Shown: positions 16,451 to 28,408 of the stretch, piece by piece | Layout of the letters: each line of letters opens with the position of its first letter | How positions within the stretch are numbered: the stretch's first letter is position 1 | Source of the DNA: an uncultured Lachnospiraceae bacterium | Lineage (GTDB): Bacteria > Bacillota > Clostridia > Lachnospirales > Lachnospiraceae | Length of the DNA stretch: 58,226 bases | Reading direction: 5' to 3' | NCBI GenBank assembly: GCA_946558465.1 | Contig: CAMNTM010000020.1 | Location: forward strand, 1 to 58,226 | Position numbers and translations under genes: made by a program | The notes under the pieces: generated by a model | Seen by the model: only the letters and a program-made list of their open reading frames with translations | What the model was told of the DNA's origin: nothing | The model's database searches: none

Positions 16451-17509
16451 TCATTTGTTTTCATTAAATTTTTTTACCATATTTGCTTTTGCTGCCAGAC
16501 TTCCTTCTTTAATATTCTTTTGAGCTTTTGCAACTTTTTCTTCTCTTTCCTTTTCACTCATATTATTTACATCACGCTTCGCAGATGTCCGGATACTTTT
16601 TGTATTTGTCTGAGCCATTGCAGCAATTTTTTCGTTTCTTTCTCCTCGCTTTTCACGCTTTTTTGCAGCTTTTTCTTTATTCTTTTCAATCAAATCTTCT
16701 ACAGACATTTTAGAAAGATATTTATTAATAAATATTTGCTGAACACAACGTACCAACGCACTTATAATCCAATAAACACCAATACCCGTTGGAAGTGTAA
16801 ATACAATAAATACAGAAAACAACGGCATTGTAATATTCATAGATTTCATTGTTCCTGCCATCGGATTGTCCTTATCCATGCTTTGTCCAGAAATATTCTG
16901 TGAAAGTTTAACACTTACATATTGTGTTAGTCCAGAAAGAACTGGAAGAGCAAGCGCTGTAATAATAATAACAGCTGATGGAAATCCAAAATTTTCACCA
17001 CTTCTTACTGCACTTATCATAGCCGACGGTGTAACCGTCATATTAGGGATCGTAAGAAACTTATTTGCTTCTTCGGTAATTTGAGGAACATATGCCTGAA
17101 TATTATATATAACTGGATATAACGCAAATAAGAACGGCATTTGGATCAAAAGTGGAAGACATCCCCCCATCATTGATGTGCCATATTTATCATATACCTG
17201 CTGCATCTCTTCCTGCATCTTTAACTGTGAAGACTGATCTCTTTTATTTTTATATTTTTTTTGAATCGCCTGAATCTCAGGATTTATTACAGCCTGCATT
17301 TTTGTAGTCTTTTGTTGGTTAATTGTCATTGGAATCATACATGTATATACAAAAATTGTATATATAATTATAGAAATTCCGACAAGACCATTATCTGACG
17401 GTAAAACACTATCTAATATCGTATAGATAAAGTTCATAACCTTACCTAACACCCAGCAAATCTGCCCCACAATAGGCCAATTCGCTGCACTCAGTAAACC
17501 TGCTGCCAT
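16451..17509 (-). CDS. yidC: Membrane protein insertase YidC/Oxa1 family
   Basis: 352 residues. Inserts and folds membrane proteins with or without SecYEG. There is no lipoprotein signal peptide, unlike B. subtilis SpoIIIJ. Hydrophobic segments near residues 12-35, 42-65, 125-140, 175-200 and 225-250 fit the five-helix Oxa1 core. The cytosolic hairpin (INPEIQAIQKKYKNKRDQSS) precedes GGCLPLLIQMPFLFALY. The last ~90 residues are a strongly basic, Lys-rich tail, which in such proteins helps ribosome contact. Gene order rnpA-yidD-yidC-jag is canonical. Confidence 0.95.
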   Translation of the reverse strand: MAAGLLSAANWPIVGQICWVLGKVMNFIYTILDSVLPSDNGLVGISIIIYTIFVYTCMIPMTINQQKTTKMQAVINPEIQAIQKKYKNKRDQSSQLKMQEEMQQVYDKYGTSMMGGCLPLLIQMPFLFALYPVIYNIQAYVPQITEEANKFLTIPNMTVTPSAMISAVRSGENFGFPSAVIIITALALPVLSGLTQYVSVKLSQNISGQSMDKDNPMAGTMKSMNITMPLFSVFIVFTLPTGIGVYWIISALVRCVQQIFINKYLSKMSVEDLIEKNKEKAAKKREKRGERNEKIAAMAQTNTKSIRTSAKRDVNNMSEKEREEKVAKAQKNIKEGSLAAKANMVKKFNENK

Positions 17510-17544
17510 TCTTCTTTTCCTCCATTGTTAATTTTAAATTCTTC

Positions 17545-17760
17545 TTAAGGAACAGGGTCGTATCCGCCTTTTGAAAAAGGATTACAGCGCAAAATTCTCC
17601 ATATACTTAAAATTCCTCCTTTTAAAGCACCATACCTTTCTACTGCCTCTATTGCGTACGCAGAACAAGTAGGATAATATTTACAGGAAGAATATCCTTT
17701 TAATCGTGATATATATCTGCGATAAAATCTTATACCTGCCAGCAGAATCCTTTTCACCAT
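17545..17760 (-). CDS. yidD: Membrane protein insertion efficiency factor YidD
   Basis: 71 residues, standard size. Amphipathic N-terminus, then the family core [20 protein letters not shown] with its conserved cysteines, [17 protein letters not shown], and the [14 protein letters not shown] terminus. It aids YidC-dependent insertion at the inner leaflet. It sits 3 bp after rnpA and 35 bp before yidC in one transcript. Confidence 0.95.
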   Translation of the reverse strand: MVKRILLAGIRFYRRYISRLKGYSSCKYYPTCSAYAIEAVERYGALKGGILSIWRILRCNPFSKGGYDPVP

Positions 17761-17763
17761 ACA

Positions 17764-18105
17764 TTACCCCAAATCTATAATTTTATGAAGATATCCCAGA
17801 TGTAAAAGTGCACTTTCCACATCTTTATAATTTTTATTTTTTGCACTTTTCCTCGCAATTACAACAATATCTAATCCACATCTGAATCTATCCTCTTGTA
17901 ATCTATAGCTTTCTCTAATTAATCTTATTAATCTATGTCTTACAATACTATTGCCTACCTTTTTACTTACAGATATTCCTAATTTGTTCCTGCATGTACC
18001 ATTTTCAATTATATACATAACAAGATACTTATTTCCGCAGGAAACTCCATTTTTATAAACATTCTGAAAATCTCTGTTTTTTTTCAGTGATTCGGAATAT
18101 TTCAT
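17764..18105 (-). CDS. rnpA: Ribonuclease P protein component
   Basis: 113 residues from the ATG at 18105 (MKYSESLKKNRDFQNVYKNG), chosen because AGGAGAATT lies just upstream; the open frame reaches 18144 without support. The RNR-type motif is in KKVGNSIVRHRLIRLIRESYR, the conserved basic helix that contacts the P RNA. With the P RNA it trims 5' leaders from pre-tRNA. It lies downstream of rpmH, as in nearly all bacteria. Confidence 0.95.
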   Translation of the reverse strand: MKYSESLKKNRDFQNVYKNGVSCGNKYLVMYIIENGTCRNKLGISVSKKVGNSIVRHRLIRLIRESYRLQEDRFRCGLDIVVIARKSAKNKNYKDVESALLHLGYLHKIIDLG

Positions 18106-18158
18106 AATATTTAATTCTCCTATTTTTAGAGAAGAAAAGGCCACATATATGCGGCCTA

Positions 18159-18290
18159 CGCTGATAATCTCTTTCTTCCTTTTGCTCTTCTGCTGGCAAG
18201 AACCTTTCTTCCGCCTGCTGAACTCATCCTTGCACGAAAACCATGTACTTTAGATCTCTGTCTCTTTTTTGGCTGGAATGTCATTTTCAT
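18159..18290 (-). CDS. rpmH: Ribosomal protein L34
   Basis: 44 residues starting [19 protein letters not shown] and ending in the Lys/Arg-rich [11 protein letters not shown]. The start at 18290 has AGGAGGTGG nine bases upstream; the frame is open to 18350 but that extension is not L34-like. First gene of the minus-strand arm, with a strong promoter at 18389-18417. Confidence 0.95.
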
Positions 18291-18388
18291 CGATATCCAC
18301 CTCCTTATACCCATTCGGGCATCCCATAATATATAAGGTATATTTTTCAAGAGAATAACCCTACTTTATTCTAAATGCATCAGTTTTG

Positions 18389-18417
18389 ATTATATTAAAA
18401 AAATGCCTCTACGTCAA
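18389..18417 (-). promoter_or_regulatory. Sigma-A promoter of rpmH-rnpA-yidD
   Basis: TTGACG (18412-18417), 17-bp spacer and a perfect TATAAT (18389-18394) on the minus strand, about 100 bp upstream of rpmH. Confidence 0.85.
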
Positions 18418-18446
18418 GCAAAACCAACGATTTTATTTACTTTTTA

Positions 18447-18475
18447 TTGCTTAAATAGCATTTTTGATGTAGAAT
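18447..18475 (+). promoter_or_regulatory. Candidate sigma-A promoter of dnaA
   Basis: TTGCTT (18447-18452), 17-bp spacer, TAGAAT (18470-18475), 40 bp upstream of the dnaA ATG. It is divergent from the rpmH promoter, with 29 bp between the two -35 boxes. Confidence 0.65.
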
Positions 18476-18514
18476 AAAGAATAGTAAACATATAAGAGTA
18501 GGAGTTTGTCCAAA

Positions 18515-19903
18515 ATGAACATTGTTGAAGAAAAATGGCCTGATATTATTGAACACTTAAGAGTAGAACACGAATTATCCAATGTATCATTTACTACATG
18601 GATACAACCATTGAAGGTGTATGACATCATCAACGACACTGTGTTCATCCTAGTAAATATGAACGCAAGTGTAGAATATATAGAAAAAAAATATCTTCTT
18701 CCCCTTAAGGTATCTATTGCTGAAATTGTAGGAATAGAATATGAAGTAGCATTCATATCAGAAGATGATAACAAACTAGAAGAACTTCATAATATTTCCA
18801 TTGAAACAGGTCAAAAAAAGAGAACAAAATCCGCAGCTGAAAAAGCGGGTCTTAATTCCAAGTATACCTTTGATACCTTTGTCGTAGGAGGAAATAATAA
18901 TTTTGCTCATGCTGCTTCGCTGGCTGTAGCAGAATCTCCAGGAGAGGTCTATAACCCTCTTTTTTTATATGGAGGAGTCGGGCTTGGAAAAACACATTTG
19001 ATGCATTCCATTGCCCACTTTATTTTAAATAACAATCCAAAGAAAAAAGTACTATATGTCACCAGTGAAACCTTCACAAATGAATTGATCGACGCATTGA
19101 GAACAGGCAGAACTATAGGAAATGAATCTACAATGCTTAAATTTCGTGAAAAATACCGAAACAATGATGTTCTTCTTATTGATGACATTCAATTTATTAT
19201 AGGTAAAGAAAGTACACAAGAAGAATTTTTTCATACCTTTAATCATCTTCATACATCTGGAAAACAAATAATCATTTCCAGTGATAAACCACCAAAAGAT
19301 ATTGAAACATTAGAAGCAAGACTGCGCACAAGGTTTGAATGGGGATTAATTGCAGATATATCTGCTCCAAATTATGAAACCCGTATGGCCATACTACAGA
19401 AAAAAATAGAATTGGACAACCTGGAAAAATATAATATCCCCCGTGATGTTCTTGATTATATTGCTACAAATGTAAAATCGAATATCCGTGAATTAGAAGG
19501 GTCTCTTAATAAATTAATCGCCCTCTATAAATTAAACCATAATCAAACTCCAATTGATATTACTCTTGCTGCAGAAGCATTAAAAGACATTATATCTGCT
19601 GAAAACAGACGAGAAGTCACACCCGAACTTATTATTGATATTGTAGCCGACCATTTTGGAATCAGTATAGCAGATCTAAAAAGCAATAAAAAAACAGCCG
19701 ATATCTCAATTCCAAGACAAATATGTATGTATTTAATACGTACTATGACAAATACGGCATTAAAAGGAATTGGTATAGTACTTGGAGGAAAAGATCACTC
19801 TACTATAAAATACGGTTCTGAAAAAATTGCAAAACAAATTCTTACTGATGAAACTCTGGCCAACACAGTTAATATTATAAAGAAAAAAATAAATCCCGCA
19901 TGA
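18515..19903 (+). CDS. dnaA: Chromosomal replication initiator protein DnaA
   Basis: 462 residues from the ATG at 18515; the TTG nine bases earlier sits on top of the GTAGGAG ribosome-binding site and is less likely. Domain I (residues 1-85, with SNVSFTTWIQPLKV), a short charged linker, then AAA+ domain III with TFDTFVVGGNNNFAHAA, Walker A YGGVGLGKTHLMHS near 155, Walker B VLLIDDIQFI and sensor ARLRTRFEWGL. Domain IV has the DNA-binding signature GGKDHSTIKYG near 425. It is the first gene of the rightward replication arm. Confidence 0.98.
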   Translation: MNIVEEKWPDIIEHLRVEHELSNVSFTTWIQPLKVYDIINDTVFILVNMNASVEYIEKKYLLPLKVSIAEIVGIEYEVAFISEDDNKLEELHNISIETGQKKRTKSAAEKAGLNSKYTFDTFVVGGNNNFAHAASLAVAESPGEVYNPLFLYGGVGLGKTHLMHSIAHFILNNNPKKKVLYVTSETFTNELIDALRTGRTIGNESTMLKFREKYRNNDVLLIDDIQFIIGKESTQEEFFHTFNHLHTSGKQIIISSDKPPKDIETLEARLRTRFEWGLIADISAPNYETRMAILQKKIELDNLEKYNIPRDVLDYIATNVKSNIRELEGSLNKLIALYKLNHNQTPIDITLAAEALKDIISAENRREVTPELIIDIVADHFGISIADLKSNKKTADISIPRQICMYLIRTMTNTALKGIGIVLGGKDHSTIKYGSEKIAKQILTDETLANTVNIIKKKINPA

Positions 19904-20161
19904 TATAAAGATATATAAATATGTGGACAAACTTGGTATAGAATCAGGATAACTTTATTTTATATAAAGGAAACAAAAAAATTATCCAAATAACATTAAC
20001 ATTCAATTCAATATAAATTCACATACTTATAAAATGAAGAAATCCTTATAAATAAAAGGGTAAAAGAGGTTTTACTCTTTACTACAACCCCTAATAAGAT
20101 TAATACTGAAATTATTTTATATATTTATATATAAACACAGTCTGAAAGGAGTTATACACAT
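19904..20161. other. dnaA-dnaN intergenic region, candidate oriC
   Basis: About 258 bp, AT-rich, no gene. DnaA-box-like sites: TGTGGACAA (19922, one mismatch from the reverse of TTATCCACA), TTATCCAAA (19982, one mismatch) and TTATACACA (20152, fits TTATNCACA). An A/T-only stretch around 20110-20140 could serve as unwinding element. A hairpin AAAGGGTAAAA/TTTTACTCTTT (20055-20080) may terminate dnaA transcription. Confidence 0.55.
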
Positions 20162-21268
20162 ATGAAAATAATATGCAATAAATTAAATCTTGCCAAAGGA
20201 GTTAATATCGTTTCTAAAGCAGTTCCATCAAAAACTACAATGCCTATTCTTGAATGTATTCTGATTGATGCTACAGCAGATATTATAAAGCTGACTGCTA
20301 ATGATATGGAGCTTGGAATACAAACAGAAATTAAAGGAATAATCGAAGAAAGAGGAATGATTGCAATAGATGCAAGATTTTTTTCTGAGATAGTAAGAAA
20401 GCTTCCTGACAGTGATATAACAATAGAAACTGACGATAATTTACAGACTACAATTACTTGTGAAAAATCAAAATTTGATATATCAGGAAAGCCGGGGGAA
20501 GAATTTTCTTATCTTCCTTCAATTGAAAAACAAGAATCTATAGAAATATCTCAATTTACATTGAAAGAGATAATAAGACAGACAATATTTTCGATTGCAG
20601 ATAATGAAAGTAATAAAATAATGACTGGTGAATTATTTGAAATAAATAATAATATACTTCGAGTTGTTTCTCTTGACGGACATCGCATCTCAATACGAAA
20701 AGTTGAATTAAAAGAACAATCAATTAATAAAAAATTAATTGTTCCTGGAAAAACTTTGATGGAAGTAAGTAAAATTTTATCCGGTGAAGCAGAAAGCATA
20801 GTTAATATTTCTTATACGAATAATCATATTGTATTTGAATTTGACTGTACAGTTGTTGTGTCAAGATTAATAGAAGGAGATTATTTTAAAATTGACCAGA
20901 TGCTTTCCAATGATTATGAGACAAAAGTAAGAGTTAATAAAAAGGAGCTTTTAAATTGTATTGACAGAGCGACACTTCTCATAAAAGAAGGTGAAAAAAA
21001 GCCTATTATAATTAATATAGGTGATGAAATTATGGAGCTTAAGATAAAGTCTCAAATTGGTTCCATGAATGAAGAAATTATAATTGAAAAGGAAGGAAAA
21101 GATCTTTTAATTGGATTTAATCCTAGATTTTTAATTGATGCGCTTCGAGTAATTGATGATGAAGAAGTAATTTTATATCTGATGAATGCAAAAGCACCAT
21201 GCTTTATCAAAGATGAAGAGGAAAGTTATATTTATCTTATTCTTCCCGTTAATTTCAGTGCAGCTTAA
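20162..21268 (+). CDS. dnaN: DNA polymerase III beta subunit (sliding clamp)
   Basis: 368 residues. Ring clamp for PolC/DnaE; three repeated clamp domains, recognisable from KAVPSKTTMPILECILIDA, LKEIIRQTIFSIADNESNKIMTG, SLDGHRISIRKVEL and the C-terminal YLILPVNFS, where the partner-binding pocket lies. GGAG is ahead of the ATG, and the ribosome-binding region overlaps the DnaA-box-like TTATACACA. Confidence 0.97.
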   Translation: MKIICNKLNLAKGVNIVSKAVPSKTTMPILECILIDATADIIKLTANDMELGIQTEIKGIIEERGMIAIDARFFSEIVRKLPDSDITIETDDNLQTTITCEKSKFDISGKPGEEFSYLPSIEKQESIEISQFTLKEIIRQTIFSIADNESNKIMTGELFEINNNILRVVSLDGHRISIRKVELKEQSINKKLIVPGKTLMEVSKILSGEAESIVNISYTNNHIVFEFDCTVVVSRLIEGDYFKIDQMLSNDYETKVRVNKKELLNCIDRATLLIKEGEKKPIIINIGDEIMELKIKSQIGSMNEEIIIEKEGKDLLIGFNPRFLIDALRVIDDEEVILYLMNAKAPCFIKDEEESYIYLILPVNFSAA

Positions 21269-21292
21269 AAACAAAAGAAGGAGCTAGCAGTC

Positions 21293-21491
21293 ATGAAGGT
21301 AATAAAGCTGAGAGATGAATATATTAAGCTTGGACAGGCTCTTAAAGCAGCCGGTCTGGCAGAATCAGGCGTGGAGGCAAAGGATATTATTAAAGAGGGT
21401 TTTGTATGTGTAAATGGTGAAGCAGATACCCGCCGAGGAAGGAAGCTGTATGCTGGAGATATAGTAACCTTTAATGGAGAAGAGATAAAAA

Positions 21492-21502
<11 letters not shown>
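21293..21502 (+). CDS. yaaA: S4-domain RNA-binding protein YaaA
   Basis: 69 residues, almost wholly an S4 fold: YIKLGQALKAAGLAESGVEAKDII, then VCVNGEADTRRGRKLYAGDIV. Orthologs sit between dnaN and recF in Firmicutes; ribosome-associated RNA binding is assumed from the domain. Its last 11 bp overlap recF. Confidence 0.92.
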
Positions 21503-24528
<3,026 letters not shown>

Positions 24529-24542
24529 AAGAAAGGAGCAAC

Positions 24543-27032
24543 ATGGAAGATAATATTTTTGATAAGGTCCATGAGGTAGATTTAAAGAAGACAATGGAAA
24601 CCTCGTATATTGATTATGCTATGAGTGTTATTGCTTCCCGTGCGCTTCCGGATGTAAGGGATGGATTAAAGCCAGTTCAAAGAAGAATACTCTATTCAAT
24701 GATAGAATTAAATAATGGGCCGGACAAGCCTCATAGAAAATCTGCACGTATTGTCGGCGACACGATGGGAAAATATCATCCACACGGAGACAGCTCTATT
24801 TATGGTGCATTGGTTAATATGGCTCAGGAATGGTCTACCAGATATCCGCTTGTAGACGGACACGGTAATTTTGGTTCTGTAGACGGCGATGGTGCAGCAG
24901 CTATGCGTTATACGGAAGCGAGATTAAGTAAGATATCTGTTGAATTGACTGCTGATATTAATAAAAATACTGTTGATTTTGTACCAAATTTTGACGAAAC
25001 GGAAAAAGAACCAGTCGTATTGCCGGCCAGATTTCCTAATCTTCTTGTAAATGGTACATCTGGTATAGCAGTAGGAATGGCAACAAATATCCCTCCTCAT
25101 AATCTAAGAGAAATAATCAATGCAGTTGTTAAGATTATTGATAACCAGATTGAAGATAAAGAAAAAACATCAATTGAAGAGATTCTTGAAATTGTTAAGG
25201 GTCCTGATTTTCCAACGGGGGGGACCATACTTGGAACAAGAGGAATTGAAGAAGCATATCGAACTGGAAGAGGAAAAATTCGTGTACGTGCAGTAACTAA
25301 TATTGAAGCTATGCCGAACGGAAAAAGCCGGATTATTGTAACAGAGCTTCCTTATATGGTAAATAAAGCACGTTTGATTGAAAAAATTGCAGAAATGGTG
25401 CGGGATAAAAAGATAGACGGAATTACAGATTTGAGTGATCAATCAAATCGTGAAGGTATGCGTATTGTTATTGAACTCAGAAAGGATGTAAATGCAAATG
25501 TACTGCTGAATCAATTATTTAAGCATACGCAGCTTCAAGATACATTTGGTGTTATTATGCTTGCTCTTGTAAATAACCAGCCAAAAGTAATGAATATTCT
25601 TGATATGCTGGTTCATTATCTTAGACATCAGGAAGAAGTTATTATACGGCGGACAAAATATGAGTTAAATAAAGCAGAAGAACGGGCTCATATATTGAAA
25701 GGCTTATTAATTGCACTTGATAATATTGATGAGGTAATTAAAATTATCAGAGGTTCTGATACAGTCCAGATTGCAAAAACAGAACTTATGGAACGATTTG
25801 GATTAACAGACGTTCAGTCACAGGCAATTGTGGATATGAGACTTCGCGCACTTACCGGTTTGGAAAGAAATAAACTGGAAGCCGAATATAATGAGCTTAA
25901 AAAACAAATTGAAGAATTAAAAGCTATATTATCAGACCGTAAACTTCTTCTTGGAGTTATAAGAAAAGAAATAATTATAATTCGTGATAAATATGGAGAT
26001 GAAAGAAGAACATCTATTGGTTTTGATGAATTTGATATTTCAATGGAGGATTTGATTCCAAAGGAAGATGTGGTAATTACAATAACTAAGCTTGGCTATA
26101 TCAAGCGTATGTCAAATGATACCTTTAAAGCACAGAATCGAGGCGGTAAGGGTATAAAGGGAATGCAGACTTTGAAGGAAGACTACGTAGAAGAATTATT
26201 TATGTCTCATACTCACCATTATATTATGTTTTTTACAAATACTGGACGTGTGTATAGGTTGAAAGGCTATGAGATACCAGAGGCAGGCCGTACATCAAGA
26301 GGAACAGCAATTATTAATCTTCTTCAGCTTATGCCGGGTGAAAATATTACGGCGGTAATTCCAATTGAATATTATCAGGAAAATGCGTATCTGGTAATGG
26401 CAACAAAGAGGGGTCTGATTAAGAAAACACCGCTTAAAGAATATATGAATGTAAGAAAAAGCGGACTTGCAGCAATTACACTTCGCGAGGATGATGAATT
26501 AATTGAAGTAAAATTCACAGACAGCAACCAGGAAATTATTCTTGCAACAAAATATGGGCAGTGCATTCGTTTTTGGGAGGAAGATGTAAGAGGAACAGGA
26601 CGTACCTCTATGGGTGTCAGAGGAATTAATCTTGCAGACCGGGATGAGGTTATTGGAATGCAGCTTGTAATACAAGGAAGAGATCTTTTGATTGTATCAG
26701 AAAAAGGTATGGGAAAAAGAACTATGATTAGTGAGTTTACGGCACAAAATCGTGGAGGTAAAGGTGTAAAATGCTATAAAATCACAGAAAAGACAGGCAA
26801 TGTAGTAGGCATTAAAGCTGTAAACGAAGATGATGAGGTAATGATAATTAATACTGAAGGAATCATTATACGTATGCTCTGCAGCGGCATTTCACTACTT
26901 GGACGGATTACATCAGGAGTAAAATTGATTAATCTTAGAGAAGGAGATATAGTAGCAAGTATCGCTAAAGTCAGGGATAAAGAAGCAGATTCCGAAGAAG
27001 AAGGAAAAGAAAACGAAGAAATAAAAGAATAA
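24543..27032 (+). CDS. gyrA: DNA gyrase subunit A
   Basis: 829 residues. The catalytic tyrosine is Y123 in [12 protein letters not shown]-terminal beta-pinwheel repeats carry two GyrA-box-like QNRGGKG motifs ([10 protein letters not shown] and TAQNRGGKG), followed by an acidic tail ([16 protein letters not shown]). The quinolone-determining stretch reads [12 protein letters not shown]: the Ser at 84 is the usual one, while residue 88, aligned with Asp87 of E. coli, is Gly. The gene ends the origin operon dnaN-yaaA-recF-gyrB-gyrA. Confidence 0.98.
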   Translation: MEDNIFDKVHEVDLKKTMETSYIDYAMSVIASRALPDVRDGLKPVQRRILYSMIELNNGPDKPHRKSARIVGDTMGKYHPHGDSSIYGALVNMAQEWSTRYPLVDGHGNFGSVDGDGAAAMRYTEARLSKISVELTADINKNTVDFVPNFDETEKEPVVLPARFPNLLVNGTSGIAVGMATNIPPHNLREIINAVVKIIDNQIEDKEKTSIEEILEIVKGPDFPTGGTILGTRGIEEAYRTGRGKIRVRAVTNIEAMPNGKSRIIVTELPYMVNKARLIEKIAEMVRDKKIDGITDLSDQSNREGMRIVIELRKDVNANVLLNQLFKHTQLQDTFGVIMLALVNNQPKVMNILDMLVHYLRHQEEVIIRRTKYELNKAEERAHILKGLLIALDNIDEVIKIIRGSDTVQIAKTELMERFGLTDVQSQAIVDMRLRALTGLERNKLEAEYNELKKQIEELKAILSDRKLLLGVIRKEIIIIRDKYGDERRTSIGFDEFDISMEDLIPKEDVVITITKLGYIKRMSNDTFKAQNRGGKGIKGMQTLKEDYVEELFMSHTHHYIMFFTNTGRVYRLKGYEIPEAGRTSRGTAIINLLQLMPGENITAVIPIEYYQENAYLVMATKRGLIKKTPLKEYMNVRKSGLAAITLREDDELIEVKFTDSNQEIILATKYGQCIRFWEEDVRGTGRTSMGVRGINLADRDEVIGMQLVIQGRDLLIVSEKGMGKRTMISEFTAQNRGGKGVKCYKITEKTGNVVGIKAVNEDDEVMIINTEGIIIRMLCSGISLLGRITSGVKLINLREGDIVASIAKVRDKEADSEEEGKENEEIKE

Positions 27033-27057
27033 TACAAAAGTACGAGGAGGCAGTTAT

Positions 27058-27501
27058 ATGACTACAGACATCAATATGGAAGCACTGCAAAAAGATGCAG
27101 TAGAGATATTTAATCAAGGATTTGCATGTTCAGAGGCTGTAATTTATGCAATTCGCAAGCATTTTGAAATAGATATGTCAGATGATGCAATTGCAATGAG
27201 CTCTGGATTTCCGTGGGGACTTGGAGGAGGCGGATGTATCTGCGGTGCTCTTGCCGGAGGAACAATGTGTATAGGTTACTTTTTTGGAAGAAGAACACCG
27301 GGAGATCCAAAGATAACAAAATGTTTTGAACTGTCAAATGAATTACATGATTATTTTAAAGAAACATGCGGAGCGACATGTTGTCGTATTCTTACAAAAG
27401 GAAAAGAAAAAAACTCACCAGAAAGAAAGGCACAATGTACACAGTTTGTATCTGATACAGTAAAAAAAGTGGCAGAGATTATTATACGTGAATTGAATTA
27501 A
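27058..27501 (+). CDS. C_GCAxxG_C_C family (redox-type) protein
   Basis: 147 residues. The family name describes the motif seen here: FACSEAV near residue 22, then GGGCICGALAGGTMCIGYFFG near 60, and CGATCCRILTKG near 103, with a final cysteine in AQCTQFV. The family is soluble and thought to be redox-active or metal-binding; no reaction is established. A GGAGG box precedes the ATG. It stands between gyrA and the palindrome before the fumarase genes. Confidence 0.85.
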   Translation: MTTDINMEALQKDAVEIFNQGFACSEAVIYAIRKHFEIDMSDDAIAMSSGFPWGLGGGGCICGALAGGTMCIGYFFGRRTPGDPKITKCFELSNELHDYFKETCGATCCRILTKGKEKNSPERKAQCTQFVSDTVKKVAEIIIRELN

Positions 27502-27504
27502 TTG

Positions 27505-27548
27505 TAGTTGGGGACGGGGTATTTTTAAAAATACCCCGTCCCCAACTA
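27505..27548. repeat. 44-bp perfect palindrome with GGGGACGGGG arms (REP-like)
   Basis: Two 22-bp arms without a spacer: TAGTTGGGGACGGGGT plus an A/T centre and its exact complement. The right arm ends two bases before the GGAGG ribosome-binding site of the fumarase alpha gene, so the folded RNA could affect its translation. No T-run follows. A second member of the family is at 48669-48708. Confidence 0.85.
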
Positions 27549-27561
27549 AGGAGGATGAGTT

Positions 27562-28404
27562 ATGCGGCATATTAATGTAAATAAAATAACAGAAAATATC
27601 AAGGAAATGTGTATAGAAGCCAATCATTATTTATCGAGTGATATGGATTGTTTAATAAGAGATGCTGTTGATTCTGAAGAGTCAGTACTTGGAAAAAAAA
27701 TATTGAACCAGCTTCAGGAAAATCTTAGAATTGCAGAGCAGGATATGATACCGATTTGTCAGGATACGGGAATGGCTGTTGTTTTTATGGATATTGGGCA
27801 GGAAGTGCATTTTGAAGGCGGAAGTGTGGAAGATGCAGTTAATGAAGGTGTTCGAAAAGGATATATAGAAGGGTTTCTTCGTAAATCTGTAGTAGATGAT
27901 CCGATTATGCGTAAGAATACAAATGATAATACGCCTGCAGTTATCCATTATAATATTGTAAAAGGCAGCAAAGTAAAGATAAAAGTTGCTCCAAAGGGAT
28001 TTGGAAGTGAAAATATGAGTCGGGTATTTATGCTTAAGCCCGCAGATGGAATAGATGGAGTAAAAGATGCAATTTTGACAGCAGTAAAAGATGCAGGTCC
28101 TAATGCATGTCCGCCGATGGTTATAGGTGTAGGAATAGGAGGTACTTTTGAAAAATGTGCTTTTATGGCGAAGGAGGCTCTTACTAGAAAAACAGGATCT
28201 CATTCTGAAATTAAATGGGTAAAAGAATTAGAAGAAGAAATGCTTGAGGCGATTAACAAACTTGGAATTGGACCTGGGGGCTTGGGCGGAACGACAACTG
28301 CTTTAGCGGTTCATATAAATACATATCCTACTCATATCGCCGGTCTTCCAGTAGGAATCAATATTTGCTGTCATGTAAATCGTCATGTTACGAGGGAGAT
28401 ATAG
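27562..28404 (+). CDS. Class I fumarate hydratase, alpha subunit (N-terminal domain type)
   Basis: 280 residues. Hydrates fumarate to L-malate using a 4Fe-4S cluster; the two-subunit form pairs this with the beta subunit at 30110. The three expected cluster cysteines are in IPICQDTGM (about residue 67), NACPPMVIGVGIGGTFEKCA (about 192) and GINICCHVNRH (about 272). LGIGPGGLGGTTTAL near 230 is the family signature. Tartrate dehydratase alpha is a close alternative, but the clade more often carries fumarase. Confidence 0.9.
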   Translation: MRHINVNKITENIKEMCIEANHYLSSDMDCLIRDAVDSEESVLGKKILNQLQENLRIAEQDMIPICQDTGMAVVFMDIGQEVHFEGGSVEDAVNEGVRKGYIEGFLRKSVVDDPIMRKNTNDNTPAVIHYNIVKGSKVKIKVAPKGFGSENMSRVFMLKPADGIDGVKDAILTAVKDAGPNACPPMVIGVGIGGTFEKCAFMAKEALTRKTGSHSEIKWVKELEEEMLEAINKLGIGPGGLGGTTTALAVHINTYPTHIAGLPVGINICCHVNRHVTREI

Positions 28405-28408
28405 TAAT

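Noticed and set aside
16429-16464. N-terminal 12-codon extension of Jag
   Set aside because: It lies inside yidC, with no ribosome-binding site, while the ATG at 16428 has a strong one and matches family starts.
18506-18514. TTG start for DnaA
   Set aside because: The TTG overlaps the ribosome-binding site itself; the ATG at 18515 has correct spacing.
20055-20080. Strong terminator after dnaA
   Set aside because: The stem has one mismatch and is followed by ACTACAA, not Ts, so it is noted only within the oriC entry.
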